A DNA stretch of 64,000 nt from Prillingera fragicola. Its lineage: Eukaryota; Basidiomycota; Tremellomycetes; Trichosporonales; Trichosporonaceae. Shown here one piece after another: positions 25,567 through 36,680 of the stretch; within the stretch, counting starts at the first letter, position 1, and each line of letters starts with the position of its first letter. The translations under genes were made by a program, and so were the position numbers. Where the stretch lies: assembly GCA_002335605.1 (NCBI GenBank), contig BEDY01000016.1, positions 1-64,000 of the forward strand, in the 5' to 3' direction. Under the pieces are notes generated by a model. It ran no database searches. It was not told where the DNA came from and worked only from the letters and a program-made list of their open reading frames with translations.

Positions 25567-26760
25567 TTAGAAGAACCTCCACCAGATGAACAGGAGGAAG
25601 AAGAAGGCGATACCACCCACGGGTGCCCATTTGCGTATCAGCGCGTCAATGTTGATCTGCCTCGCCGCTTTCCTGTACTTTGCCGACTCGGAGCGCAGCG
25701 AAGTAGACAAGTGGGACATGCGGTCGAGCGAGTCGCCGCGCCACAGCAGGTCCTCCATGTTCTTGGTCATGATGACGGTCACGTCCCGCAGGTTCTCGTT
25801 GAGCTGGTCCAGCTGCGAACTCGGTCCTGCCGCAGTGTTCATGCTCCGCGAGTCACGGTACAGGCGCGTCGTCTTTGAGATAAAGGTGTCTGAAGACGTG
25901 TCAGTGCAACCGCTTCTGGGGCTGGGGAGTAACCGGGGGCCGGGCCTGGGCGCCATCTTCGGCGCTCTGCAGACGCTTGCACTCACCAAAGCCCATGAAG
26001 GCATACGGCCTGGTCGCGCCCTCGACCTTGTCTCCGTAGCTGCGCTGAAACTCCTTGCTCAGCTCATCGAGGTAGGAAAACGCCAGTTTGCGGGGGTACG
26101 ACTGGTCGCAGATGCACATGTACAGAACGTTGGCAACAATGAGGTAGCTGCGGCGTCAGCGTGGGGTCGATGAGACATTGGTGGACGGCGAGAATGCTAT
26201 TTCGGTTGTGACAACCTCAAGCGGAGACGTATAGCCGGCGACACGTCTGGCGTGGGGCAGCAATGGGCTCCCAACCACGCACACGCACAGACAGCGACTG
26301 ACAGCTACGCAGCTCCCACTTTCGCAACTGGCGAGAAGCGGGTGCCACGTTAGCCACCGACCGGGAGAGCCGGTCCCCGCTGCGACTCTCACTCTCCACA
26401 CATCCTAGCTATCCATCTGCTAGGTGCTGATGGTACTCACTGAAGAGTGTAGTCTCCACTTTCGATCGAACAGGCCGGCTCGGGGTTGGGCGTCAGGCGG
26501 CGGAAGATGAGCTTGCTCTGCTGCTTGTACTCGGTGAGGGCCTTCTCGGTCTGCGCAATTGTTAGTATTCCCACATCTCGCAATTCATTCGTGGAGGGCA
26601 TGCAAGCTTGGTACAGCCCTGTTGGCAAGCTCTTGGGAGCAACAATGGCGAATGGTGACACCAGCTCGCGTGCAACCACCAAACTCACCGTCTCATCGTC
26701 GACACTGGCAGCAAGCGGCAGTCCGTCGCTGACACGGAAGATTGTTGTGGAGCGGACCAT
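25567..26760 (-). CDS. SEC22: Sec22-type R-SNARE
   Basis: Exons 26760-26689, 26550-26441, 26147-25987 and 25889-25567 encode about 221 residues, close to yeast Sec22 (214). The N-terminal longin domain starts MVRSTTIFRVSDGLPLAASV. The central SYPRKLAFSYLDELSKEF and RPYAFMGFDTFI motifs follow. The SNARE helix contains NMEDLLWRGDSLDRMSHLS with the zero-layer arginine, and the protein ends in a hydrophobic anchor with FFFLLFIWWRFF. Sec22 mediates fusion in ER-Golgi traffic. Introns of 138, 293 and 97 nt are unusually long for this window. The convergent acyl-CoA-binding gene ends 151 bases away. Confidence 0.95.
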
Positions 26761-27181
26761 GGCGACAGGAGAATGAAAGCGCTTGGTGTTGGTCGGTGAG
26801 TCGGTGATGTGGTATTGCTAACAGTTGGCTGGCGTGTCAGTGGCCGCAATGGGTGTCATTCAAGCTCGAGATCTGGCCCTCCACGCGTCATCTAAGGGGG
26901 TGGCCCGCATAAGGGGTCGTTTAACGTTTGCCACTCAAACTCAAGCGTGCGGGCACCAATTCACACTTTTGAAATCTACAGCACCTGCACCTCGCTCGCA
27001 AGACATACCAAGGGTGCATGGTAGAATAACTATATGTAATAGCACAAGAGACCTCTAGTAGGGGACCCAGACAAGCTGAACTGGGGGTATTTATAGGGGT
27101 ATCTATCACCCTCGGCCACACCGGGCCGTTTCATAAAGTCGTAGCAATGGTTATCCAGAGTCAAATGTCCACAAGGGTATT
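26761..27181. other. Spacer between RAX2 3' end and SEC22 start
   Basis: Holds the SEC22 promoter side and the RAX2 3' side, both minus-strand genes. No gene or recognised element is seen. Confidence 0.5.
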
Positions 27182-30100
27182 TTATGTTACTGAGATTGTT
27201 AGCTCTGATTCCCACCTCTGCACAAGCTTGTACTCACCATACGAAGCGGGGACGACACCTTCGCGCCCAGTCTCAGGATCGCGGGCGTACCACCACTCGT
27301 CGCTCTGCTCGTCGTCGAGAACAATGATGGCCTGACCAGCCCGCATCGCCAACTCGCCCGTTTGCAACTCGGGTCCAGCAAAGTCATACTTCATGACTGC
27401 CTCACGTCCCTCGTCACTGCCCTCGTATGATCCGACGGCACCGGGGTTGTTGTACTCCTCGTGCGATAGTGCGTCCTCGTAGTTGCTCTCGCCAGAGTCC
27501 GGTCGAGCCATGTGGGCGGGCACCGCGAGGGAACCAGCTGCGAGGCCTGCAGCACCGACACCAGCACCACGACCGGCCATGCCGCCCGTGTGAGCAGTGT
27601 CGCGACCCTGGTGGCCGAACGACTGGCCAAGGGCGGTCTGCACCGAGTCGAGTATCAGGTGGTCGTGCGACGACGAGGTGACGGTCGTATCCTTCTCGTA
27701 CACGTCCTGCGGCTGCTGCTTGCTCTCGTGGCGGCGCATGCAGAACATGGCAAGAAGAATGAGCAGGATGAGCAACAAGATGAGACCAGTGGCGATACCC
27801 ATGGCAACGAGCACAACTAGGCCGCGAGCCAGGTACTTGCGAACGTTGAACGAGAACGACGACTCGGACCAGAACAGGGACGAGGCTGAGCCGAGTGTGC
27901 CGAGGGCGGTCGAACCAACCAGGTAGGGGTGCCAGCTGGAACCGTCGTAGAGAGCCGAGGAGACATTACCAGTGTTGGCGAGGAAGACATCACCCGAAGC
28001 CATGAGCATGCGGTCGTTCTGGATAGCACCCGAAGCGGCGTGAGCCGACTTCATGGGCACGAACGCGAGGTTGTTGATGACAGTGCCAGTCTGGAGACCA
28101 CCGGCACTCTCCTCGGTCCAGCTCGAGCCGTCCCAGCGCTGGAGGTAGGGCTTGTTGTCGGCCGAGCTGTAGCCCGAGGCAAAGACACTGGTGGCGTTCT
28201 TGTCGTTGACAGCAATTGACAGAACAGGTCCAGGAAGGCCAGGAAGGGGCGTCCAGGTCTTGTTGTCAAAGTGGTAGGTAGCGGCGAAGAGCGACTCGTC
28301 GTTAAGGACAAAAGAGCCTCCAACGACAAGCGAGTTGAAGGCGTTCTCGGCAAAGTCGACAGACTTGACTTCACCAGACGAAATTGTCGCTGTCGAGCCG
28401 GGGATCTGCCACTGGTTACCGTCCCAAAGGCAGACGGCGGGGCAGGGGTATGAACCAGCGCTGGCAAAGTTGCCCGCAGCGACAATAGTGTCGGTCTTGG
28501 GGCGAGTCTTGATGGCGTTGACATGGAGCGACGAGCCGGTGGCAACGAGGCCGGGAATGCCGTTCTCGACCCAAGCGTTCTTGGCGAGATCAAACTTGAC
28601 AATACCGTTGCCAATGCCAGGGACGCTGAGGTCGCTGCCGCCGACAAGGAGCTCGTCACCGTCGACGTTGAGGGCGCGCACGACACCAGTGAGCTTGGGC
28701 GTCGGGCCAGTCATGACACCGTTGTTGACGAAGGCGACACCAGAAATGTCCGTGCCCTGGGTAAAGTTGCCACCGAGAATCGTGACGCGAGGCTTGCCAT
28801 CGGCGGACGAGTTGGTCCAGAATGCGCCGGCGAGGGTGGCGGGTGCGGGTGACGGCTGCTCGGTTATCGCGACGGCGTCGGCACGGGCAGAGAGGCTGAG
28901 ACCGGACAGTATGCGGCGGGAGAAGGTGCGCTTGGTCGCGGCCGTGGCCGGGGCGGCGCTTCCCTCCTGGCCAAACTGGACACCGGGAATGGTAGTGATC
29001 TGAGCAGAGCCGTCGTCGTTCATGACCAGCGAGGCCACACCGTTGACAGCGTTGCGAGACGAGCCAAGGAAGCGACCACCAGCAAAGGTAGCGTTGTTGC
29101 CGTTCGCGGCACCAGTACCGTAACCGAAGAGGACACCGTTGGTGGCCCACTCGTTGCTAGTCGTGTTGTACACGGCATAGCCACCTGTGGAAGTCGCGGT
29201 ACCGTTCGCCGCGATGACGTTGGTAAAGTTGCCGACGACAGCAATGCCACCGTCAACAGGGGTGATGTCGTCAACGGGGCCGTCAACACCACCACCGAGA
29301 CCGGACCACGTGTTGCCATCGTACTTGGCAAGGTGGTTGACGGCATCGCCAGCTGAAGTCTGGGTGAACTCGCCACCAAGGTAGAGGGTGTTGTTAATAG
29401 CCCGAGCGGTGCGCACGGGGCCGTTGAGACCCTTGCCCTTGAGGGGGGCGAGAGCACCATTCTGCGCAACACTGACAACGTTGTCGTAGGAGGAGCCGGA
29501 GAAGTCACCGCCAATGTACTGGATGTTGTTGACCTCGGCGATGCAGTGCACGGCAAAGTCCTTGGCAGCCGAGGCGTTGTTTGCCGCGCTGAGAGCGAAG
29601 CCAGCCTTGGTGAGTGAGGTCTCGGTGGTGTTGGCGAGAAGTCCACTGGCAGCGTTGGCAGTCGATGAACGGACCCACTCGTAAACGCCGAGGGCGACGC
29701 GGACGGACGTGGGCGAGGGCGTCGCCGAAGTCGTGGTGGACGTGCTGGTGGTTCCTCGAGTGGTCGAGGTCGTCGGAACGACAGGGGTGCCGCTGGGAGT
29801 GACGCTGTTGCTGGAACCGGCAGTGCCAGAAGGAGACTGTGAACCGGGAGTGCCGGACGGTGTCTGCGTGCCAGGAGTGGGGGTGCCTGGCATGGTAACA
29901 CCTGAGGAACCCGGCTGGGGGGAGCCACTCGACGAGACATCTGGGCCGCTCGACGCGGTGGGCGATCCAGTGGGCTCGGGGATGACAGTGCCGGGCGACT
30001 CGGTAGGTGCCCAAGGTGAGGGCTCGCCGTTGTTGAGACCAGTTAGGACCATCTGCACACCACCTGCGACGACAATGTAGTTTTCGCCCAGGATAGATTC

Positions 30101-31801
30101 AGGGTTGGCGGGGAGCGAAAGAGTAATGGTGGGTGAAAAGGTGGCCGTCGAGGCGTCTACCATGCCAGAGTAGATGAGTATGGGAGTGTCCTCCTGGACG
30201 TTCTGGCTGATCGTCATGGTATAGGGAGGGCTACCCTCGCCAGGGAAAACGGAAATGTCCACGGTGGTACGGCCGTCGCAGTCGCCGAGGTTGGCGCAGC
30301 CTGGGATGACGAGGTAGATGTCATAGTATCCCGACGAGCCAACGTAGGGGTAGAGAGTTATGGAAGTGTCGGTGGGCTGGTCGACCGGGACGGTAGAGGA
30401 CATGTAACCAGAGGTGGTGCCAGCTATGCTGCTTGGCGCAGTACCGTTCTGCCACGTGCCGACGGTCAAGACAGAGGTGTTGGACGAGTCACCGCATATG
30501 CCATAGTTGTCAGACTCGACGTACGAGGCGTACGCGCCATCCGAGAGGAGCTCAACATAGCCCAGAGCAGCGCCTGCTCCCTGCCACTCGTCGAGGACAA
30601 GACGCAGACCGGTGAGGTTGCGAGAACCGTCGACAAAGAGGAAGTCTTGGGCGGCGACGTTGCCGTCGGTGGACAAGGGGCAGTTCTCCTTGCACTTCCT
30701 AGTCGCGCCGGTCACCGGGTCGCTGTATGTCAGCGTCAGCACGTCGTTGTCAGGCAGCGACGTGAGGGTGAACGCCTTGGTGCCACGACCCTCGAGCACC
30801 GAGTTGGCAATGCGCACACCCTGGCCGGTGAGGTACGTGTTGCCCTGGACGTTGATGGTAGCCAGACTGCCGTCTCGTGCGAGCCATGCTCCCTGGTTGG
30901 AGCAGACGAGGGTGTGGGGGTCATTGTAGCCGTCTTGGTCCGTTGCCGGTCCAGCGTCGACTGACAAGCCGCCATACTCGGACGCGGCAGCGGGGATGGT
31001 GTAGGGGGTGAGGTAGCCGGAATTGCCCGTGGTAATTGTGTTCGCCGGGGCAATGGGCACTGACGCCAGACGCAGCACGTTGGTGCTGTTCGAGTTGTCG
31101 TTGTAGCGGGTGTTGAATTGTCCGCCAAAGTACAGACTACTGCCGTCTGCGCTGGGAGAAATGGACTGTACGCGACCGTCTAGTCCGCCAAAGGGCACTG
31201 CGCTCCATTGTGACGTTTGTGTAGACCACAATCCAACGTTTCCTCCGGAACCAGCAGGTGCAGTAAACGATCCACCCGCCCAGACCTCTTTGTTTGCGTC
31301 GTCACAGTACAGTGTGTCAACGGGGCCTGACAATCCCGAGCCGAGGGCTTGAAACTTGGCCGTAGAGACGTCGTAAGCAACAATGTTGTTTGACGAGGTG
31401 GATGCGAGGGAGGTAAAGGAACCGGCAACGTATAGTGTGCCGTTGACAGCGGACTTGGACCAACACAATGCGCTAATCTTTCCACCAGTGTTTGTGGTAC
31501 CGAGCGCAGAGTAGGAACCATCTGCGCCGCGCATCACAAGCGTATCGCCGTCTGTGGAAAACTTGACGGTCGACGCGTTGTTGGACGACGTTGAGGCGGC
31601 AAAGGGTGACGATTCTGTAAACCAGTCGAGACCAGCAAAGCCGCCACCCAGGCCGACACTTCCCATGCGTTCAAAGTCGACATTGGGAACGGAGGAGGGT
31701 GCGTCTTGCGCCAGGACCAGTGTCGCAACGGCAAACGCTCCCAGTCGGCGTATTGGTGGGTTGCGGCGCATCGCGCCGGATGTGAAAGAGTGTGTAGACA
31801 A
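27182..31801 (-). CDS. RAX2: Rax2-like polarity protein with C-terminal SH3 domain
   Basis: A large exon (31801-27238), a 48-nt intron and an 8-nt last exon (27189-27182) give about 1523 residues. The N-terminus carries a signal-anchor-like hydrophobic stretch (RRLGAFAVATLVLAQ). Most of the protein is extracellular, with repeated kelch-like GG blades such as LGGGFAGLDWF and YVAGSFTSLA. A Ser/Thr/Pro-rich stalk lies near residues 615-700 and a transmembrane helix near 1322-1350. Fungal Rax2 is a cortical landmark for bud-site selection and polarised growth. Unusually, the cytosolic tail ends in an apparent SH3 domain (about 1467-1521: KYDFAGPELQTGELAMRAGQ, then SDEWWYARD, GREGVVPASY). Retaining the 48-nt intron would also give an open protein (1539 residues), ending the SH3 domain differently. 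Confidence 0.9.
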   Translation of the reverse strand: MSTHSFTSGAMRRNPPIRRLGAFAVATLVLAQDAPSSVPNVDFERMGSVGLGGGFAGLDWFTESSPFAASTSSNNASTVKFSTDGDTLVMRGADGSYSALGTTNTGGKISALCWSKSAVNGTLYVAGSFTSLASTSSNNIVAYDVSTAKFQALGSGLSGPVDTLYCDDANKEVWAGGSFTAPAGSGGNVGLWSTQTSQWSAVPFGGLDGRVQSISPSADGSSLYFGGQFNTRYNDNSNSTNVLRLASVPIAPANTITTGNSGYLTPYTIPAAASEYGGLSVDAGPATDQDGYNDPHTLVCSNQGAWLARDGSLATINVQGNTYLTGQGVRIANSVLEGRGTKAFTLTSLPDNDVLTLTYSDPVTGATRKCKENCPLSTDGNVAAQDFLFVDGSRNLTGLRLVLDEWQGAGAALGYVELLSDGAYASYVESDNYGICGDSSNTSVLTVGTWQNGTAPSSIAGTTSGYMSSTVPVDQPTDTSITLYPYVGSSGYYDIYLVIPGCANLGDCDGRTTVDISVFPGEGSPPYTMTISQNVQEDTPILIYSGMVDASTATFSPTITLSLPANPESILGENYIVVAGGVQMVLTGLNNGEPSPWAPTESPGTVIPEPTGSPTASSGPDVSSSGSPQPGSSGVTMPGTPTPGTQTPSGTPGSQSPSGTAGSSNSVTPSGTPVVPTTSTTRGTTSTSTTTSATPSPTSVRVALGVYEWVRSSTANAASGLLANTTETSLTKAGFALSAANNASAAKDFAVHCIAEVNNIQYIGGDFSGSSYDNVVSVAQNGALAPLKGKGLNGPVRTARAINNTLYLGGEFTQTSAGDAVNHLAKYDGNTWSGLGGGVDGPVDDITPVDGGIAVVGNFTNVIAANGTATSTGGYAVYNTTSNEWATNGVLFGYGTGAANGNNATFAGGRFLGSSRNAVNGVASLVMNDDGSAQITTIPGVQFGQEGSAAPATAATKRTFSRRILSGLSLSARADAVAITEQPSPAPATLAGAFWTNSSADGKPRVTILGGNFTQGTDISGVAFVNNGVMTGPTPKLTGVVRALNVDGDELLVGGSDLSVPGIGNGIVKFDLAKNAWVENGIPGLVATGSSLHVNAIKTRPKTDTIVAAGNFASAGSYPCPAVCLWDGNQWQIPGSTATISSGEVKSVDFAENAFNSLVVGGSFVLNDESLFAATYHFDNKTWTPLPGLPGPVLSIAVNDKNATSVFASGYSSADNKPYLQRWDGSSWTEESAGGLQTGTVINNLAFVPMKSAHAASGAIQNDRMLMASGDVFLANTGNVSSALYDGSSWHPYLVGSTALGTLGSASSLFWSESSFSFNVRKYLARGLVVLVAMGIATGLILLLILLILLAMFCMRRHESKQQPQDVYEKDTTVTSSSHDHLILDSVQTALGQSFGHQGRDTAHTGGMAGRGAGVGAAGLAAGSLAVPAHMARPDSGESNYEDALSHEEYNNPGAVGSYEGSDEGREAVMKYDFAGPELQTGELAMRAGQAIIVLDDEQSDEWWYARDPETGREGVVPASYGEYKLVQRWESELTISVT

Positions 31802-33127
31802 CGATGGAGGGTATATGTCGAGCGCGCGCTTGAAAGGGTTTTAATCTAGTAGTGCGACCAGAAAGTGAGCATACTCCAAGTGGTAAAGGTAGTGTGGCTG
31901 GTGGGGAAGGCGGCGTGAAACGAGGGGCAAGACGTGGGGGAAGGTGCGCTGGGGTCGAGCGCAAAGCTTGCACGGGGCGGTGTGCGATGAGGGAAGGGGT
32001 GGTGGTGATGAAGCGAGTGTTGAGAATGTCGAGGGGAGTGTCGAAGAGCGTGAGAAGAGGGAGGGAGGATGCCCCGGCGGGTGGTGAAGAGTAGTGCAAA
32101 CGAGTGTAGAAGTGGTGTGGATGTGTGTTGACTGCCTGGTGGTGGTGGGTGTGTTGCACAGCAGGGGAAGGGGAGGGAGAGGAGGGAAGGCAGACGGATG
32201 GGATGCGAGGAATTTGATGCCGTTGACCTTTTGAGCAACTGGGTGGCCAAGGCAGCAACCAGGCAGGCAAGGCGGACGACATGGGGCGGGGCGACGGCGG
32301 GAAGACTGGCGGGAGGCGTGCATGACCCTGAGGGCACTGGCTTGGGTCGTGTGCCGTGACCCTGAATTCCTAGTGCTTCAAAGGAGCAAGGTGTATCAAA
32401 GTCAAATTTGTTCCCGCTAATCCAATTGGGATGATTATTGACCAAACATTAACGGCACCTTTGCCCTTCTGTGCATAGTAATTGTTCTGTTGGATGCCAT
32501 GCTGCTCGCTCGTGCGTTTCGCGTGAACGATTACCAGGACGGGAAGTACCAATGGCTTGAGGGGTAGCATGCTGCAATGTCTGCGCTCGGCGACGACATT
32601 TGCATGGCGACAGATATGGCATAATGGTGAGCAGCTGACAGCATGAATCTATCAGGATGTGCCAAATCGGTCATTCCAAGAACTGCGCAAAGATCTCAAA
32701 GATTGTGAGTCTTGCATGGACGCTCGTCGAGGGGGAAGCGTCGGGCCACTAGTGGTTGCATGCGGACTATCAAGTCCTCTTGTCGACATGAACAATACAT
32801 GACATGACGACGGGCACAAGGAGTATGCAGGGCCGACTGCTGGGTGGTGCCATGAGTCGTACAACATCTGCTCACTTCAGCACATGCATGGTAAGCCAAG
32901 ATCTCGTGCACAGAGATGATCAGATCTCGACAGAAAGGTGGTAAAACTGCCTCCGTGTATTCCGTGCCTGAGCCGGTACCCATCGTCTCACTACTTGTTG
33001 GGCTGCGCGTCCTGTTCGGCTGGTCGTAAATAACTGCAGTACAAATAGATTCACACTTCTCCCCTTCGACGCTATAATTGTTCACCACTCCTTTCACACT
33101 ATCGACGCATCTAGACACTCGTCGCCC
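31802..33127. promoter_or_regulatory. Divergent RAX2 / ABC transporter intergenic region
   Basis: About 1.3 kb without a credible gene. From about 31860 to 32200 the plus strand is strongly purine-rich (G/A), that is C/T-rich on the RAX2 coding strand, as expected for a RAX2 leader. Near 33073 a TATAAT sequence lies about 55 bases before the transporter start, a weak TATA candidate. Confidence 0.45.
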
Positions 33128-36100
33128 ATGCTCGCCAGGCTGATTCTGCTCGCTGCGGCATGGGCCCCGCTCGTCGCCGCGCAGAGCGAATGCTACAACT
33201 ATGGACAAGGGAGCCCCGGGAGCTGTGTCTGCCCCGCAGGGTTTACCACCCCACAGTCGGACAACTGCAACCTCCCAACGTGTGGGGGCAGTCTGTATGA
33301 ACCAGGAGGAGCGGGGGCTGGGACGATGGGCAACTTGAGCAGCTGCGGATGCACGGACGGTTGGGCCGGGCCGGGTTGTACTGGTAAGTATCGCTTGATG
33401 GTGGGCGAGCGGCGGACGGCGATGTTTGGCCGCGAGCTAAGGCTGACAAGGCAGTGTGCGAAACGCCAAACGCATGCGTGTCCTCTCTGAACAGATATTT
33501 GAATTCATCGACGGCGCTGGCGACATCGGGCGTGAATAGCACAATGTTGTGCAGCAGTGAGCCCACAGTGTATTCGGCCTCACACATGTCCTGCAGCGTT
33601 ATCCAGAAGACACTCCAGTCGCTGTTCCCCCTCGACTCTACTCTGACCATCTCCCGCTTCCTGAATGCCTCGCGCACCCCCGGCGGCACGAGCGTACTCG
33701 GATCCGCAGGTATTGCCAATGGAGACAACGAGGTCTGGGCGCAACTGTGGTACAACAGCGTCGAGCAGTTCTTTTGCCATGCGCAAGAGTGCCAGCAGAC
33801 TATCACAGGTGGCGACAGCGGTACCAACTCGTCGGAATGGGTGTGCGGCACCCTCAACTGCACATGTCGCCCGGGAACCGATTTCTGCGGCGGTGGATCG
33901 GCCAGTGTCTCGCAAAACCTCACTGCTGTCATCAACGTGCTCGAGGGCCCGCTGACGATCGACTGTGAGGGAGGTGGCGTGTGCCATTTCAAGCAAGAGT
34001 TCTTGAATCGCCTCTTTGGCTCGAACGGTCTCCAGCTGTCGTCTTGCAAGCATGGCGAGTGCGTGCAGCAGTTTGTCGTCGACGAGGCAATGGGTATCAC
34101 GACGGCCGCTGGTGGGGGTAATGGGTTGAGTGGCGGTGTCATTGCCGGTCTCGCCGTTGTCGGCGCGTTTGTCCTTGCCATCATTTTGGTGTTGATCTGG
34201 GGCTTTATCATGCGACGCAAGGCGCGCGCAGCGGCCTCGGACGGCACTCTCACGAAACACGGCGGGGTCGGCCTCGCATGGACCGGCGTCGGCTACGAAG
34301 TCCGCCCGCACGGCCGCGGTCTCTACGCGACGACCATGAGCTGGCTGCGCGGTCGAGGTGTCCGCTCTGGCTCTGCAGAGTCCGGCGCTGCAGCTGGACC
34401 CCACGGCGGCCGCGTCGTCCTCCGCGACGCCTGCGGCGACATTCCTCCTGGCGGCTTCTGCTGCATCATTGGTCCCAGTGGTGCCGGCAAGTCGACCCTT
34501 GTGGACATTCTCGCCGGCAAGCGCAAGGCGGGACACGTCGAGGGCAAGGTTGCGTACGTCGACGACAGCAAGGAACGCCGACGCGTTAAGGTTGGCTACT
34601 GTGACCAGTCGGACGTCCTCGCGCCAACATCGACTGTTCTCGAGACTCTTCAGTTTGCAGCCCGCTTGCGTCTGCCCGAGAATGTGCCCACGAGCGTCAA
34701 GGATGAGCGCGCGAGGACCGTCATGAACCAGCTTGGTCTTGCGGACATTGCCAACTCTCGTGTCGGCTCGGGGGAGAGCCGTGGTGTGTCAGGTGGCGAA
34801 CAGCGTCGCATCTCCATCGGCGTCGAGCTTGTCGCCAACCCTGATGTGCTTGTCCTCGACGAACCGACCTCTGGGCTCGACTCGGTCTCAGCCGCCCGCA
34901 TTGTCAACCTCCTCAAGTCTCTCGCCGACGACCCCGAGCAGCGCACGACCATTATCGCTTCCATCCATCAGCCGTCATCGGCACTCTACCACTCATTCTC
35001 CCAGGTCCTCCTCCTTGCAAACGGCAAGCAGCTCTACTTTGGCCCAGGAGGAAACGCGCCCGTCGAGTTCTTTGCCAAGGCTGGCCGACAGATTCCTCCT
35101 GGCTACAATGTTGCCGACTATTTGCTTGAGATTGCAAGCGGCAGTTCAGAGGGATTGTTGACAGGATCGGCCGCCATGGTGGGTGGCATGCGCTCTGCAT
35201 CATCGGATGGCACTTCACGAGACCCATCAGAGGAGGAGAAGAGTGCCACCCCCTACCCTCCCAACCAACTCTCGCGTTCTGTTACCGGTCAGGAGGTGGA
35301 CCTCGCGGCACTTGCAGACTCGGACAGGAACAAGCGCGAGTGGTTCCCCAAGACGCACTGCTCTACGACGTTCCTGACGCAGATGGGGTGCCTCGCGAAA
35401 CGAGAGTGGCGCAACCTCCTGCGAGACAAGACCCTCTTCTTTGCGCACTTTGCCTTGGCTTGTGCGCTCGCCTTGTTCTCTGGAGGACTCTACATTAACA
35501 TCGATCTGTCCATCGCTGGGTTCCAGAGTGAGTTGTACCAATTTACGTAATAAGAGGCTTCGCTGACATGTTCAGACCGAGTGGGATGTCTGTTCTTCCT
35601 TGGCGCGCTCATTGCCTTCTTGTCTCTCACCGCAGTGAACACGACAGCCGAGGCACGTCCTCTGTTCCTCCGCGAGCGGTCTGGCAACTTCTACTCCCCC
35701 ATGGCCTGGCTCCTGAGCCGAGTGCTCTTCGACATTGTGCCACTCCGGATTATTCCTACGGCAGTGCTCGGCATCATCGTGTACTTTATGGTTGGGCTCT
35801 CCCGGCATCCAGCAGAGTTCTTCAAGTTCCTGTTGGCCCTCCTGCTGTTCAGCATAACCATCACACTCTACTACACGCTCTTGGCGCTCTCCTTCGCCCA
35901 CGCCAGCGTCGCTACGCTCCTCAGCGCACTCTACTGCCTTTCAAACTTGCTGTATAGTGGGTTCTTCATTAATCTGGCCGCCATCCCTGCAGTGCTGCGC
36001 TGGGTGAAGAACATCATGCCCCTGAGCTTTACCCTCGAGGCTCTGACCGTCAACGAGGTCGCAGGCGGACTTCAGGTAAAGGACGTGCTCGGCGGCGTTC

Positions 36101-36255
36101 CCGTGGAGATTTCCGCTACGATTCTTCTTTCGACGCTCTTTGGGTTTGATTTGAGTCACTACTATCGCAATATTCTGGTCGCCTGTGGGTTTTTGGTGGG
36201 ATTCGGGCTGTTGTGTATGATTGTTACGATTTGGTGGCTTCGTGAAAAGCGATAG
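33128..36255 (+). CDS. ADP1: Adp1-like ABCG-family ABC transporter
   Basis: Exons 33128-33383, 33455-35527 and 35576-36255 give about 1002 residues. The start has a cleavable-looking signal peptide (LILLAAAWAPLVAAQ) and then a cysteine-rich, EGF-like ectodomain (CVCPAGF, CGCTDGWAGPGC). A transmembrane helix lies near residues 311-338. The nucleotide-binding domain has Walker A GPSGAGKST (about 426), signature VSGGEQRRISIG and Walker B VLVLDEPTSGLDS. The last 250 residues form the ABC2-type membrane domain. This order (signal, EGF-like region, TM, ABC, TM) is that of yeast Adp1 (YCR011C), an ABCG half-transporter of unknown substrate. All catalytic motifs are intact. Confidence 0.92.
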
Positions 36256-36680
36256 CTATCTGGGTGGGATGAGCAGGTTTCGCATTATGCATTGGATTAG
36301 ACTATTCGCACCAGGACCCGTGTAGTATAACAGCTTGGCATTGGTTGAACGGGGCATTGGTTGCAGTCGTAGGTGACGAGGAGCAGGTCAGTGAATTAAT
36401 TATTTTATTACAGGTTTAAGTGGAGCAATGTAATTTCGAGTAGCTCTCTGCAAGGATGGATACATGCTATCGATTTAACAAGCGCACGACAGGCCTAGAG
36501 AACATATTGCCCTCTGCTGCTCGCTCAAGAAGCACTTGCTCACCTGTGCCGTACGATGCCGCGTGGGATGAGACCTCAGACGGCAAAACTGCTTTTTCTT
36601 TCTTATACAATAGCGCTTCGACAGTCAGACGGGGCAGAAAGTCCAGTCGGTTGTCGATCTGCCAAATCACCAGGTTGAAT
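36256..36680. other. Convergent 3' spacer
   Basis: Between the 3' ends of the ABC transporter and the minus-strand membrane-protein gene. An A/T-rich patch near 36395-36415 could hold 3'-end signals. No gene is seen. Confidence 0.5.

Noticed and set aside
33243..34536. Two long minus-strand frames opposite the ABC transporter
   Set aside because: Shadows of the transporter ectodomain; no motif and no splice context.
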